This document shows positions 44,541 to 55,660 of a stretch of 64,000 bases of DNA, piece after piece (within the stretch, counting starts at the first letter, position 1; each line of letters begins with the position of its first letter). The stretch lies in contig JACEFZ010025080.1 in the NCBI GenBank assembly GCA_014155875.1, positions 252,001 to 316,000 on the forward strand, in the 5' to 3' direction. The notes below the pieces were generated by a model, which searched no databases, was not told the origin of the DNA, and saw nothing but the letters and a program-made list of their open reading frames with translations. Source of the stretch: Cepaea nemoralis (taxonomy: Eukaryota; Mollusca; Gastropoda; Stylommatophora; Helicidae). The position numbers were made by a program, and so were the translations under genes.

Positions 44541-44690
44541 GGACTATTTGGTTACTTGACATCATCGGCATAGGCACATTTGCCTTGATCCGAAGCTGAC
44601 AATCATGTTACAATGCCAACTATGACCGCCCACGCATATCGGCATGCACATAAAGATGATGATGATAATGATGATGATGAATTTGTCTCA
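44541..44690 (+). pseudogene. RTE 3' terminus following the satellite
   Basis: After the last unit the sequence continues as the natural RTE end: atgaccgcccacgcatatcg (encoding MTAHAYRH in intact relatives), then a GATGATGATAATGATGATGAT tail (44653-44675). The satellite therefore lies within the 3' coding part of an RTE copy. Confidence 0.85.
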
Positions 44691-45070
44691 AACTTGTGCA
44701 GTTATGACGTTGACTAATTCTCACACCGATGATCAATTTGTATGTCTGAGTGTCTTTGTACCTCTCTCTTGTCTATGCACGTACCTCTGTTTGTGTGTCT
44801 ACTTGGCTGTCTATCTAACCATGTCTTTCTACTAAACTATGACTGTCTGCCTGATTGTCTTTCTACCTCAGTCTATTTACGCACATATCTATGTTTATCA
44901 GCTTGCTTGCGTGTATGTCTGTCCTCTCTTATTTTCGTCTCTCTGATTACGTCAGTCTGCCTGTCTGTCAGTCTATCTATATGTCTGCCTGACAGCTATA
45001 TAGTCTGTCTGTCCATCAGTAAATCCGTCTGTCCGTCTGCCCCACCATTTGTCTGGAAATGTGTATCAAC
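44691..45070. repeat. Degenerate TCTG-rich low-complexity region
   Basis: Irregular tctgtctg/tgtctacc repeats, probably an eroded microsatellite. The cysteine/leucine-rich frame at 44742-45095 is an artefact. Confidence 0.6.
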
Positions 45071-45630
45071 TCCTAGCAAAGAAAACAGCATCTAATCACA
45101 CAGAAGGAGTCTATTTGTCTGAAACAAGTTATCTTATCTTGCTACAGATAAGACGAAATATAATACTGCAACATGTTTTAACATTTTCAAAACGATTTTC
45201 TTGTAGAAAACAAGAAACATGATTGTAGTTTACTGAGTAATGACAAGCCTACACGGCGGATCGATGTCTATATAGCTCGTATGACTTGCTAAATATGATA
45301 TTTCTCGGGCAAATAATGTTTCTTAGCTATTTATGCTTGATGGTATATACTTGTGTTAGTAATGGCCTCATTTTTTTTTTCAGAGACCAGTGATTTACAT
45401 CGTTTTCCTCGTGTCTATTTTTGTTTATTTAAATATTTTCGATTATAATCGTTGATGAAAAGTGCACACAAATATGCCCGAAAATATGGATCAAATTTAG
45501 GAGACAAAACACAACGGACAGACCGAGCAAAAGAAATCAGAAAGACAAATAAGTCTGACAATAAAAAGGTTGCATGTTCCTTCAGGGGACGTTGCGATCA
45601 ACTTCACCCCGGGTTGGTTTTTTGTTTTCA
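45071..45630. other. No recognisable gene
   Basis: A 76-residue frame (45452-45682) with a charged N-terminus runs into the SINE and has no recognised domain. Confidence 0.35.
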
Positions 45631-45634
45631 TATC

Positions 45635-45850
45635 CCTTACGGGATGTTGCAGTCAACATCAGCATTTTTCATCTGCTGTTGATGTACTAGGCAAGATTAT
45701 GCTCAGTAGTTTGCCATTGCTTTCCTGAGCGACAGGCTCGCATATCCCGTAAGTTACCAACGCGGCGAGAACCGCTACAGATTCTCGCGTAGACGACGTT
45801 ACTCACGAGAATATACGGGATTACGGGGAAAGATTGTTAACTCCTAGTAG
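45635..45850 (-). mobile_element. SINE family A copy
   Basis: On the minus strand the core reads caggaaagcaatggcaaact, with 3' end tgcaacatcccgtaagggat, and a B-box region around gcggttctcgccgcg. Confidence 0.8.
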
Positions 45851-46370
45851 GAATATTTACATTAAGCAGTTTTACCATTTATTTCTGAACGAGAAGTCAG
45901 TGGTTCTGTCTAGCTGAGTGACTGGAGCTTGTATTTGTACCCACACCCCTGCTTTTAGCGCACCGGAAGTTTAAACACCAGCGCATTAAACCTGGGACTA
46001 CGCTGACCTCTAAGTCCGACATGAGTGGCACCTTACAGTCTTGACAGACCAAAGTATGTGAGTTGGAATGTGGCCAAAATTCCATCACAATGCCTGGGGG
46101 AGCTTCAGAGAAACATGTGGTGCCCAAACGACATGTTCCCTCTCTCGGCCTTGTCTTGCGTTCTCCAGAGGAATGGATAATCAATACGTCTGGAACAAGG
46201 TAGGATGCAGACGCTGTCGGGTCAGCGTCAAACCTCCGAGACCTCTCCCCCACGAGCCAGACCCTGGCACCCAAGGGACCCGACTTAGGGGCGTTCAGCC
46301 AAGTCCCGCAGGTGAGGGCCTCGTACGCGCCTGGACCATAGGACGCGTACATCTAACAGTCAACACAGAG
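45851..46370. other. Unassigned, open frames on both strands
   Basis: A 151-residue minus-strand frame (45897-46352) and a 102-residue plus-strand frame overlap almost entirely. The region is GC-richer than its surroundings. Neither frame shows a domain I recognise, so I do not call a gene. Confidence 0.35.
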
Positions 46371-46374
46371 AGAT

Positions 46375-47520
46375 GAGCTAGGTATGTCGGGTTGGCAGAG
46401 AGGACAGGATGGTGGAGCAGTCGCCACAGAGAGATTAGCTGGGTATGTCGGGTTGGCATAGAGGACAGGATGGTGGAGCAGTCAACACAGAGAGATTAGC
46501 TGGGTATGTCGGATTGGCAGAGAGGACAGGAACACAGAGATTATCAAGGTATGTCGGATTGGCAGAGAGGACAGGAACACAGAGATTAGCAAGGTATGTC
46601 GGATTGGCAGAGAGGACAGGAACACAGAGATTAGCAAGGTATGTCGGATTGGCAGAGAGGACAGGATGATGGAGCAGTCAATACACAGAGATTAGCAAGG
46701 TATGTCGGATTGGCAGAGAGGACAGGAACACAGAGATTAGCAAGGTATGTCGGATTGGCAGAGAGGACAGGAACACAGGGATTAGCAAGGTATGTCGGAT
46801 TGGCAGAGAGGACAGGAACACAGAGATTAGCAAGGTATGTCGGATTGGCAGAGAGGACAGGAACACAGAGATTAGCAAGGTATGTCGGATTGGCAGAGAG
46901 GACAGGATGATGGAGCAGTCAACACACAGAGATTAGATGGGTATGTCGGGTTGGCAGAGGGGACAGGGTGATGGAGCAGTCAACACAGAGAGATGAGCTA
47001 GGTATGTCGGGTTGGCAGAGAAGTCAGGATGATAGAGCAGTCAACACAGAGAGATAAGCTAGGTATATCGGGTTGGCAGAGAGGACAGGATGATGGAGCA
47101 TTCAACACACAGAGATTAGCTGGGTTTGTCGGGCTGGCAGAGAAAACAGGATGATAGAGCAGTCAACACAGAGAGATGAGCTAGGTATGTCGGGCTGGCA
47201 GAGAAAACAGGATGATAGAGCAGTCAACACAGAGAGATAAGCTAGGTATATCGGGTTGGCAGAGAGGACAGAATGATAGAGCAGTCACCACAGAGAGATT
47301 AGCTAGGTGTATCGGATTGGCAGAGAGGACAGGATGATAGAGCAGTCACCACAGAGAGATTAGCTAGGTGTATCGGATTGGCAGAGAGGACAGGATGATA
47401 GAGCAGTCACCACAGAGAGATTAGCTAGGTGTATTGGGTTGGCAGAGAGGACAGGATGATAGAGCAGTCAACACGCAGAGAGTATGCTAGGTGTGTTGGG
47501 TTGGCAGAGAGGACAGGATG
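46375..47520 (+). repeat. Minisatellite with interconverting 61-bp and 45-bp units
   Basis: Theme ggtatgtcgggttggcagag, aggacaggatgatggagcag, tcaacacagagagattagct. Long units have period 61 (46381, 46442, 46503). A short type lacking gatggtggagcagtca has period 45 (46503, 46548, 46593) and forms a homogeneous central block to about 46870 with two interspersed long units. Divergence increases to the right. Confidence 0.9.
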
Positions 47521-47599
47521 GTGGACAACAGGACACGTTGTCTTTGAAGACATACTGGTGGAACAAAAGAGATAGAGCATATAAGTTTAGAGAGACTGA

Positions 47600-47654
47600 C
47601 CGTGCAGATAGATTACATACACATACTTGTATCATACATGACGGCTGCATGTAT
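47600..47654 (+). repeat. First unit of the 40-bp minisatellite, left of a LINE fragment
   Basis: gcagatagattacatacaca and tgtatcatacatgacggctg are recognisable as a diverged unit of the array starting at 47925. A LINE end separates them. Confidence 0.6.
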
Positions 47655-47915
47655 TACTACAATGGATGGGGCATATAGAAAGAATGGAAGATAATAGGGA
47701 AACAAAACTCGCTTACACTCAGGAAATAAATGACCGTAGACCCCGGGGTAGACCAAGAAGACGGTGGAGAGATAATATATATATATACAGACTTACAAGC
47801 ACTTGGAATCAACGACTGGCAAGAGAAGGAACAGCCAGAGAGGACGAATGGAGACGGATTGTATCTGCAGCAAAGAACCTCAATGGCTCGGAACGCTGAA
47901 GAAGAAGAAGAATAC
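47655..47915 (+). pseudogene. LINE C-terminal fragment (family distinct from RTE) with GAA tail
   Basis: The plus strand encodes MGHIERMEDNRETKLAYTQE, INDRRPRGRPRRRWRDNIY, then EDEWRRIVSAAKNLNGSER and a stop, followed by gaagaagaagaa. The RGRPRRRWRDN stretch and the EWRRIV motif are the standard end of a LINE polyprotein. A (TA)n tract at 47776-47787 disrupts the frame locally. Confidence 0.75.
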
Positions 47916-47924
47916 ATTACGGCT

Positions 47925-48165
47925 GGGGCAAACAGGGCAGACATATAAATTACATGTATCATGCATGACGGCTGAGGCAAACAGGGCAGACAGATAAATT
48001 ACATGTATCATACATAACGGCCGGGGCAAACAGGGCAAACAGATAAATTACATGTATCATACATGATAGCTGGGACAAACAGGGCAGACAGATAAATTAC
48101 ATGTATCATACATAACGATTAGGGCAAACAGGGCAAACAGATAAATTACATGTATCATACATGAC
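47925..48165 (+). repeat. 40-bp minisatellite, left block
   Basis: Units of the theme gataaattacatgtatcata, catgacggctggggcaaaca, with an extra gggcagaca segment in several. Continues after the RTE insertion. Confidence 0.9.
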
Positions 48166-49495
48166 ATGAGTTATGTAATTCTGTATTTATTGCAATCCCA
48201 AAGAAATCAGGAGCCTTGGAATGTGATCAACATCGAACAATTAGTATAATGAGTCACATCACGAAGATTTTGCTAAGAATTATCATGCAAAGAGTTAGGA
48301 GGAAAATACAACCTGAAATAGGAGAAGAACAATGTGGGTTTGTAGTAGGCAAGGGTACAGTAAATGCTGTGTATATACTGAGAACCGTAATCGAACGTTC
48401 TTTGCTTTATTGACTACACAAAGGCTTTTGATAAAGTGAGACATGTCAACATGATAAGGATGCTTGAAGATCTACAAATTGATGGGAAAGACCTTAGACT
48501 TGTAAAAAACATATATTGGAAACAACAAGCTGCCATAAGAGTTGATAATGAAGTAAGCCAATATCAGCCTATTAAGAGAGGTGTGAGACAGGGATGTGTA
48601 ATGTCTCCAGATCTGTTTTCCCTGTACAGTGAAAATATTTTCAGAAATATTGAAAATATGGAAGGAATCAACATTGGGGGACGATGCATCAATAACATTA
48701 GATATGCAGATGATACAGTCTTGATTGCAGACAATGAACAGGATCTGCAAAATTTAGTAGATGCGGTTGTTACACACAGTGAACAACAAGGGTTAGAATT
48801 AAATTGTAAAAAGACACAGATTATGGTCGTCACTAGGAAGAACGAAATACCACAGTGTAATATACAAGTAAATGGGAATATTCTTCAACAAGTGAATAGG
48901 TACAATTATCTCGGAACAGTAATAACATCTGATGGGAGATGCCTTGAAGAGATTAGAACAAGGAATCGCCATGGCAAAAGTAGCCTTTAGCAAGATGAAA
49001 AACATACTGACCAATAAAAAGATGTCAATTGAAACGAGAAAAAGAGTGTTGAGATGCTACATAGAACCTGTACTTTTATATGGATGTGAAGCTTGGACAA
49101 TGAGCAGCCAGGCTGAAAAACATCTGATGGCTGTAGAAATGTGGTTTCTGAGGAAAATGCAAAGAATACCATGGACAGCCAGAAAGACCAATGAACAAGT
49201 CCTTCAAGAAACAAATGAAGATCGTAAACTGATCAGAGACATTAGATGTAGACAGTCACAATTTTTTGGGCATGTTATGAGAAGAAATGATTTGGAGAAC
49301 TTGGTGACAACTGGTAAGATCGAGGGGAACAGACCAAGGGGAAGACCTAGAAACAAGTATCTGGATGGCTTGGCCTTGTGGCATGGTCGAGACAGAAACA
49401 CGGAACTGATCCACGACTCAGTTGATCGAGTGAGATGGCAGAACATGACCGCCCACGCTTACCGGCATGACACATGATGGATGATGGATGGATGG
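48166..49495 (+). mobile_element. 5'-truncated RTE inserted in the minisatellite, 9-bp target duplication
   Basis: 1330 bp flanked by ATACATGAC (48157-48165 and 49496-49504), ending in a GGATGGAT-type tail. The body begins inside the RT (FIAIPKKSGALECDQHRTIS equivalent) and lacks the endonuclease. Truncation at the 5' end, a target duplication and a simple-repeat tail are all hallmarks of target-primed reverse transcription. Confidence 0.9.
48216..49477 (+). pseudogene. RTE reverse transcriptase (C-terminal two-thirds), two frameshifts
   Basis: Three overlapping frames together carry EEQCGFVVGKGTVNAVY (48216-48413), a disrupted YTKAFDKV segment at about 48410-48435, GVRQGCVMSPDLFSLYSENI, INNIRYADDTVLIADNEQD (48436-48990, catalytic YADD intact), and from 48932 MKNILTNKKMSIETRKRVLR, CEAWTMSSQAEKHLMAVEMW, FFGHVMRRNDLENLVTTGK and GNRPRGRPRNKYLDGLALWH, ending at 49477. 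One frameshift lies near 48400 and one near 48960. It is less decayed than the copies at 10.2 and 26.9 kb and so looks younger. Confidence 0.9.
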
Positions 49496-52400
49496 ATACA
49501 TGACGGCAGGGGTAAACAGATAAATTACATGTATCATACATGACGGCTGGGGTAAACAGATAAATTACATGTATCATGCATGACGGCTGGGGCAAACAGA
49601 TAAATTACATGTATCATACATGACGCGTGAGGCAAACATATAAATTACATGTATCATACATGATGGCTGGGGCATACAGATAAATTACATGTATCATACA
49701 TGATAGCTGGGGTAAACATATAAATTACATGAATCATACATGACGGCTGGGGCAAACAGATAAATTACATGTATCATACATGACACGTGAGGCAAACAGA
49801 TAAATTACATGTATCATACATGACGCGTGAGGCAAACAGATAAATTACATGTATCATACATGACGGCTGGGGCATACAGATAAATTACATGTATCATACA
49901 TAACGATTGGGGCAAACAGGGCAAACAGATAAATTACATGTATCATAAATGACGGCTGGGGTAAACAGATTAATTACATGTATCATAAATGACGGCTGGG
50001 GTAAACAGATAAATTACATGTATCATGCATGACGGCTGGGGCAAACAGATAAATTACATGTATCATACATGACGGCTGGGGAAAACAGATAAATTACATG
50101 TATCATACATGACGGATGGGGCAAACAGATAAATTACATATATCATACATGACGGCTGGGGCAAACAGATAAATTACATGTATCATACATGACGGCTGGG
50201 GTAAACAGATAAATTACATGTATCATAAATGACGGCTGGGGCAAACAGATAAATTACATGTATCATACATGACGGCTGGGGTAAACAGATAAATTACATG
50301 TATCATAAATGACGGCTGGGGCAGACAGATAAATTACATGTATCATACATGACGGCTGGGGCAAACAGATAAATTACATGTATCATACATGACGGCTGGG
50401 GCAAACAGATAAATTACATGTATCATACATGACGGCTGGGGCAAACAGATAAATTACATGTATCATACATGACGGCTGGGGCAAACAGATAAATTACATT
50501 TATCATACATGAGGGCTGGTGCAATCAGATAAATTACACGTGTCATAAATGACGGCTGGGGCAAACAGATAAATTACATGTATCATGAATGACGCCTGGG
50601 GCAAACAGATAAATTACATGTATCATACATGACGAATGGGGCAAACAGGGCAGACAGATAAATTACATGTATCATACATGACGAATGGGGCAAACAGGGC
50701 AGACAGATAAATTATATGTATCATACAAAACAGCTGGGGCAAAATGAAAAATTACATGTATCGTACAATCAGATAAATTACATATATCATACATAACGGC
50801 TGGGGCAAACAGATAAATTACATGTATCGTAAAAACAGATAAATTACATATATCGTACATAACGGCTGGGGCAAACATATAAATTACATGTATCATACAA
50901 AAAGATAAATTACATGTATCATACATAACGGCTGGGGCAAACAGGGCAGACAGATAAATTACATGTATCATACATAACGGCTGGGGCAAACAGATAAATT
51001 ACATGTATCATACATAACGGCTCTGGCAAACCGATAAACTAGATGTATCGTACAAACAGATAAATTACATATATCGTACATAACAGTTGGGGCAAGAAGA
51101 TAATTTACATGTATCTTACAAACAGATAAATTACATGTATCATACATAACGGCAGGGGTAAACAGATAAATTACATGTATCGTACAAACAGATAAATTAC
51201 ATATATCGTACAAACAGATAAATTACATGTATCGTACAAACAGATAAATTACATGTATCGTACATTACGGCTGGGGCAAACAGATAAATTACATGTATCG
51301 TACAAACAGATAAATTACATGTAACATACATAACGGCTGGGGCAAACAGATAAATTACATGTATCGTACATAACTGCTGGGGCAAACAGATATATTACAT
51401 GTATCGTACAAACAGATAAATTACATGTATCGTACAAACAAATAAATTACATGTATCATACATAACTGCTGGTGCAAACGGGGCAGACAGATAAATTACA
51501 TGTATCATACATAACGGCTGGGGCAAACAGATAAATTACATGTATCATACGTCTCTGGCAAACCGATAAACTACATGTATCGTACAAACAGATAAATTAC
51601 ATGTATCGTACATAACGGTTGGGGCAAGAAGATAATTTACATGTATCTTACAAACAGATAAATTACATGTATCATACATAACGGCAGGGGTAAACAGATA
51701 AATTACATGTATCGTACAAACAGATAAATTACATATATCGTACAAACAGATAAATTACATGTATCGTACAAACAGATAAATTACATGTATCGTACATTAC
51801 GACTGGGGCAAACAGATAAATTACATGTATTGTACAAACAGATAATTACATGTATCATACATAACGGCTGGGGCAAACAGGGCAGACAGATAAATTACAT
51901 GTATCATACATAACGGCTGGGGCAAGCAGAAAAATTACATGTATCATACATAACGGCTGGGGCAAACAGATAAATTACATGTATCGTACAAACAGATAAA
52001 TTACATGTATCATACATAACGGCTGGAGCAAACAAATAAATTACATGTATCGTACATAACGGCTGGGGCAAACAGATATATTACATGTATCGTACAAACA
52101 GATAAATTACATGTATCGTACAAACAAATAAATTACATGTATCATACATAACTGCTGGTGCAAACGGGGCAGACAGATAAATTACATGTATCATACATAA
52201 CGGCTGGGGCAAGCAGAAAAATTACACGTATCATACATAAAGGCTGAGGCAAACAGATAAATTACATGTATCGTACAAACAGATAAATTACATGTATCAT
52301 ACATAACGGCTGGGGCAAACAGATAAATTACATGTATCGTACATAACGGCTGGGGCAAACAAATAAATTACATGTATCGTACAAACAGATAAATTACATG

Positions 52401-52710
52401 TATCATACATAACGGCTGGGGCAAACAAGGAAGACAGACAAATTACATGTATTATACATAACGATTGGGGCAAACAGATACATTACATGTATCATACATA
52501 ACGGCTGGGGCAAACCGATAATTTACATTTATCGTACAAACAGATAAATTACATGTATCGTACATAACGGCTGGGGCAAACAGATAAATTACATGTATCG
52601 TACAAACAGATAAATTACATGTATCATACAAACAGATAAATTACAAGTATCATACATAAACGACTGGGGCAAACAGATAAATTACATGTATCGTCCAAAC
52701 AGATAAATTA
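49496..52710 (+). repeat. 40-bp minisatellite, right block, with 26-bp subunits
   Basis: About 3.2 kb. Up to about 50640 it is nearly regular 40-bp units (gataaattacatgtatcata, catgacggctggggcaaaca). From about 50700 a shorter 26-bp unit (gataaattacatgtatcgta, caaaca) is interspersed, and a block of several hundred base pairs is repeated (about 50960-51440 and 51490-52140 share the same order of unit types), which indicates higher-order duplication. Confidence 0.95.
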
Positions 52711-52928
52711 CACGACTTTCTCCGTAATCTCGTATACTCTCGTAAGTAACGTGACGTTGCGCGAGAATTGGTAGCGGTTCTCTCCGCGTCGGTAACTTAC
52801 GGGGTATTTGAGCCGGTCGCTTAGAAAGCAATGGCAAACTACTGAGCGTAATCTTGCCAAGAAATCAACAATCAGTTTGAAAGATGCTGGTGTTGACAGC
52901 GATGTCCTGTAAAGGATATGCAAAACAT
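52711..52928 (+). mobile_element. SINE family A copy at the end of the minisatellite
   Basis: Begins directly at acgactttctccgtaatctc after a partial array unit. Core tagaaagcaatggcaaacta, 3' end agcgatgtcctgtaaaggat. Confidence 0.85.
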
Positions 52929-53051
52929 AATTGAGTTGATCAACTAAACGCTGTATGAGTAAGCAAGTGAAGGCTTATTTCAGTTGTTGAAGATCCCGTT
53001 AATGGAATATGGTGCAAAGAGTTTGGATATATAGTGTGTATTCCTATTTAG

Positions 53052-53089
<38 letters not shown>

Positions 53090-53113
53090 CTACAACAACT
53101 ACAACAACAACAG
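53052..53113. repeat. (AAC)n microsatellite
   Basis: About 20 AAC units with a few TAC interruptions. Confidence 0.95.
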
Positions 53114-53139
53114 TTACTTCAAACAAATACTCCCTAACG

Positions 53140-53565
53140 CAGTGGTTCTCAACCGGTGGGGAATGCCCCCCCCCCCCAGGGGGGAATTTTGGGGTTTCCA
53201 GGGGGGGGGGGGGGGAGAATTAAGATTATTTCTAGATTTCGTTGATACAAGAACCGATTACTTGACATTGTTTTTCTCTTCATACTTTACGGTTCTGTAC
53301 GTATCATCCTTCTGAAATTCATTTTATAACGTAAGTAGATCCGCAAATCACGTTTTATGTAGATGTCTAGACTTGTTTTAGTATGTGCTATTAAATTTAG
53401 CTTCAATTATTACGTATACTGTGTAGTGGCAGGGGGAAATTTTTAGGGAGGAAATACGAAAGGGGGGGGGGGGGAATGACGTCTCTAAAATATGGTGAGG
53501 GGGGGAATGACGTCCTAAAAATATGGTGAAGGGGGGAACGGGCCAAAAAAGGTTGAGAACCACTG
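53140..53565 (+). mobile_element. Non-autonomous hAT element, second copy, perfect 8-bp target duplication
   Basis: 426 bp from cagtggttctcaacc to ggttgagaaccactg, flanked by CCCTAACG (53132-53139 and 53566-53573). Internal sequence is close to the 13427 copy, including the paired aatgacgt...tatggtgaa segments. No coding sequence. Confidence 0.95.
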
Positions 53566-53573
53566 CCCTAACG

Positions 53574-53856
53574 GATATAAAAGGACAAGTTCAAGCTCAA
53601 GTTCAGCTGTGAGGAATGGCTGCCGTTCAACCTTCGACTATATCGATTTGGTTGTATTTGGGGCATTTATTGTGTATCTCGCTCTTCTTTCGAATATGAT
53701 GCTGCTTATTTCTGCTTCCTTGAAATAGTAGGGTTGCTGCGATTGAGTTCTTTCATCCTTGTGGTTTTACATGTCTGGCCAGAGTCGCGCACTTGTTGAG
53801 GCCTGGAGTAATTGTATACCCACCCCGTCATATGGTGCTGTTTCCTTCAGGGAGTT
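53574..53856. other. 3' flank of the LINE ORF1 with no ORF2
   Basis: On the minus strand this follows the ORF1 stop codon, where an endonuclease/RT ORF2 would be expected in a Jockey- or I-type LINE, but no such frame is present. A TATA-like atataaaagg lies at 53574-53583 on the plus strand, just outside the hAT element. Confidence 0.4.
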
Positions 53857-55443
53857 TTACCAGTTGTCGTCTCTCCTGGTGTTCCACCTCTTTCCCCGTC
53901 TTGGGTTGTCTTCGAATCTTCTGGGTCTTTGATTTCTTGTGTCGTGGCCGGTTCCGACTAGGTTCTTTCGATACCGCCTCTCGAACCATTGTTGTTGGTT
54001 TGGGTAGCCGTTTTCATCCAGTTCTATTTCATCTTCTGTTGATTCTTCTTCTGTCTGGGTCTTTGTGTTTTCTGGTTCTGGTGTTTCGGTCTTGGACTTG
54101 AGTAGTTCTATTTGTTCTCTTTCTTCTTGTATCTGTTTGAGAGTTTCTTCTGTCTTTTCTCTTTCTTCTTGGATTTTTGATAGAGTTTCGTCTGTTTCAG
54201 CCTTTATAGCAACCATTCGAGCGACATCCTGCTCAATCTTCTGCTGAACTTGCTTCAATTCGTCCAGGATGCGCTGAACGGCTGTTATCTGTGTTTCTTG
54301 CGTCTTGTCTTTTTCTTCCTCCATGCTTTTGAACTGTGATCTTAGGTCCTTCAGTTGGCCTTCCAGTTGCGCTTTGTCGCTTTTTGTGAGTCGATTGGTA
54401 GCCTCGTACTGCCTCCTAGCCTCTTTATATGGTAGGTTAGATTTGATGGCGATCTTCATGGCTTCCTTGCTGTCTTGGTGGCAGGGGCAGCCGAGGTACC
54501 TGGCGCCGTGGTTGCCGAGGCAGTTGGCGCACTTTCTGTTGGTGTTAGGCCTCCTGAAGTCCGTCGTCGATCTTTGCATGCTGGCACTGACTGTATGGGT
54601 GAGGTCCAGAACAGTATCTGCATACTTCCACCTCACTCTTGCAGGTGGCACGGGTGTGCCAAAACTTGCTGGCGAGCACTGCAGCACTCTCGGTATGTAG
54701 TGCTCTGGAACTTGGTCTCTCTTGTCCCATCTGATGAATTGAGGGATCACTCGGTCCTCCGATGTTACTATGACGACTGTGGAGGGGATGTTGTTCTTTC
54801 CGATGATCCTCTCAGCACTGGTGATCTTGAGTTTCTTGTTCTCCCTTGTCAGCATCTCCCTGATCTGGTCGTTGGTGAGATGGGTCTTGACTCGTTTAAT
54901 GACCCATCGTTTACTTGTGCGGTGCCGGGTGGCTTCCAATAAGATGCCGTGGTGAAGCTTGATGTCGGCCTTCTCTCCTTGTGCGATTTTCTGCATAAGT
55001 GCTGTGGTCTTTGGGTTTTTGTTGATGGAGACCACTACTCCATCAGGTGTCTTGCGCAGCTGGTAGATGCTGTTTCTTCCCAGCTCGTTTTCCAACAGAC
55101 TGATTATCTTGTCTGTTGGTAGCGCCGACAGTTTGGCTTCTCCCACGCTTGTCTGTTTTAGCAGTAATTTGCCGGTGAAGTCCTCCGTTGTTGTTGTTTC
55201 CTCCTGTGTGGAGGTCTCTGGTAAATTGGGCTGCATCATCTTGTTGCTGTTGAGAACTTCCCGGCTGCTGCTGGCTTCAGTTGTGGTTTCTTCAGCGACG
55301 GGAGCGGTTTCAGCTGGTGTAGGAGCAGGACTGCTGTGTGTAGATATGGGCTCAGCAGTCGCCGCGGCCTTCTTCGCCTCTGCCTTCTTCTTCCCGGCTG
55401 CATATAGTGCATGTCTCTGCGCGGCACTTTTAACGCGAGGCAT
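53857..55443 (-). CDS. LINE ORF1 (gag-like, zinc knuckle, coiled coil), frame scrambled in the knuckle region
   Basis: 528 codons from an ATG at 55443. The N-terminus (1-90) is low complexity, rich in Ala, Thr and Glu. Residues 110-250 look like the nucleic-acid-binding domain upstream of the knuckles in Jockey/I-type ORF1 proteins (RWVIKRVKTHLTNDQIREML, VVIVTSEDRVIPQFIRW). One zinc knuckle is in frame: CANC at 305-308, H312, C319. A second, CRYCSGPHPYSQC, and a first half-knuckle WHTRATC are encoded in another phase (about 54560-54680), so residues 257-296 of this frame are shifted sequence. A coiled coil follows (355-450), then a basic tail (RRFEDNPRRGKRW). The product would coat retrotransposon RNA. 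ORF2 is missing, so this is an ORF1-only remnant, probably non-functional despite the open frame. Confidence 0.75.
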   Translation of the reverse strand: MPRVKSAAQRHALYAAGKKKAEAKKAAATAEPISTHSSPAPTPAETAPVAEETTTEASSSREVLNSNKMMQPNLPETSTQEETTTTEDFTGKLLLKQTSVGEAKLSALPTDKIISLLENELGRNSIYQLRKTPDGVVVSINKNPKTTALMQKIAQGEKADIKLHHGILLEATRHRTSKRWVIKRVKTHLTNDQIREMLTRENKKLKITSAERIIGKNNIPSTVVIVTSEDRVIPQFIRWDKRDQVPEHYIPRVLQCSPASFGTPVPPARVRWKYADTVLDLTHTVSASMQRSTTDFRRPNTNRKCANCLGNHGARYLGCPCHQDSKEAMKIAIKSNLPYKEARRQYEATNRLTKSDKAQLEGQLKDLRSQFKSMEEEKDKTQETQITAVQRILDELKQVQQKIEQDVARMVAIKAETDETLSKIQEEREKTEETLKQIQEEREQIELLKSKTETPEPENTKTQTEEESTEDEIELDENGYPNQQQWFERRYRKNLVGTGHDTRNQRPRRFEDNPRRGKRWNTRRDDNW

Positions 55444-55489
55444 CCTCTGCGTTATCCGATTGCGATCTGTTCTCGATAGAGCGTCGAGT

Positions 55490-55660
55490 CCGATTCATTC
55501 ATTCAAAGTACAAGACATTTCTAGGTACCCTTTTAGGCTGGGCCGACCTGGAAGTCAAGGTTACTGGAACAAATTCCTCGCTTGGATAAGAATTCGAACA
55601 TATGATTATCTCACGGGCCTTCAAGCGCGCAACCCACTGCACCATCGCAGCTCTAAAGAA
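55490..55660 (-). mobile_element. tRNA-derived SINE
   Basis: The minus strand carries A box atggtgcagtgggttgcgcg (about 55640) and B box catatgttcgaattcttat (about 55590), and ends near a gaatgaatgaa tail (about 55490). Its head resembles the unit amplified at 1-390 (ttggtgcagtggctggcacg). Confidence 0.6.

Noticed and set aside
45897..46352. 151-residue minus-strand ORF
   Set aside because: No recognisable domain, strong overlap with an opposite-strand frame, no promoter or homologue visible.
49496..52710. CRISPR-like array (regular ~40-bp units)
   Set aside because: The whole unit is repeated; there are no unique spacers, no cas genes, and the context is an animal genome. It is a minisatellite.
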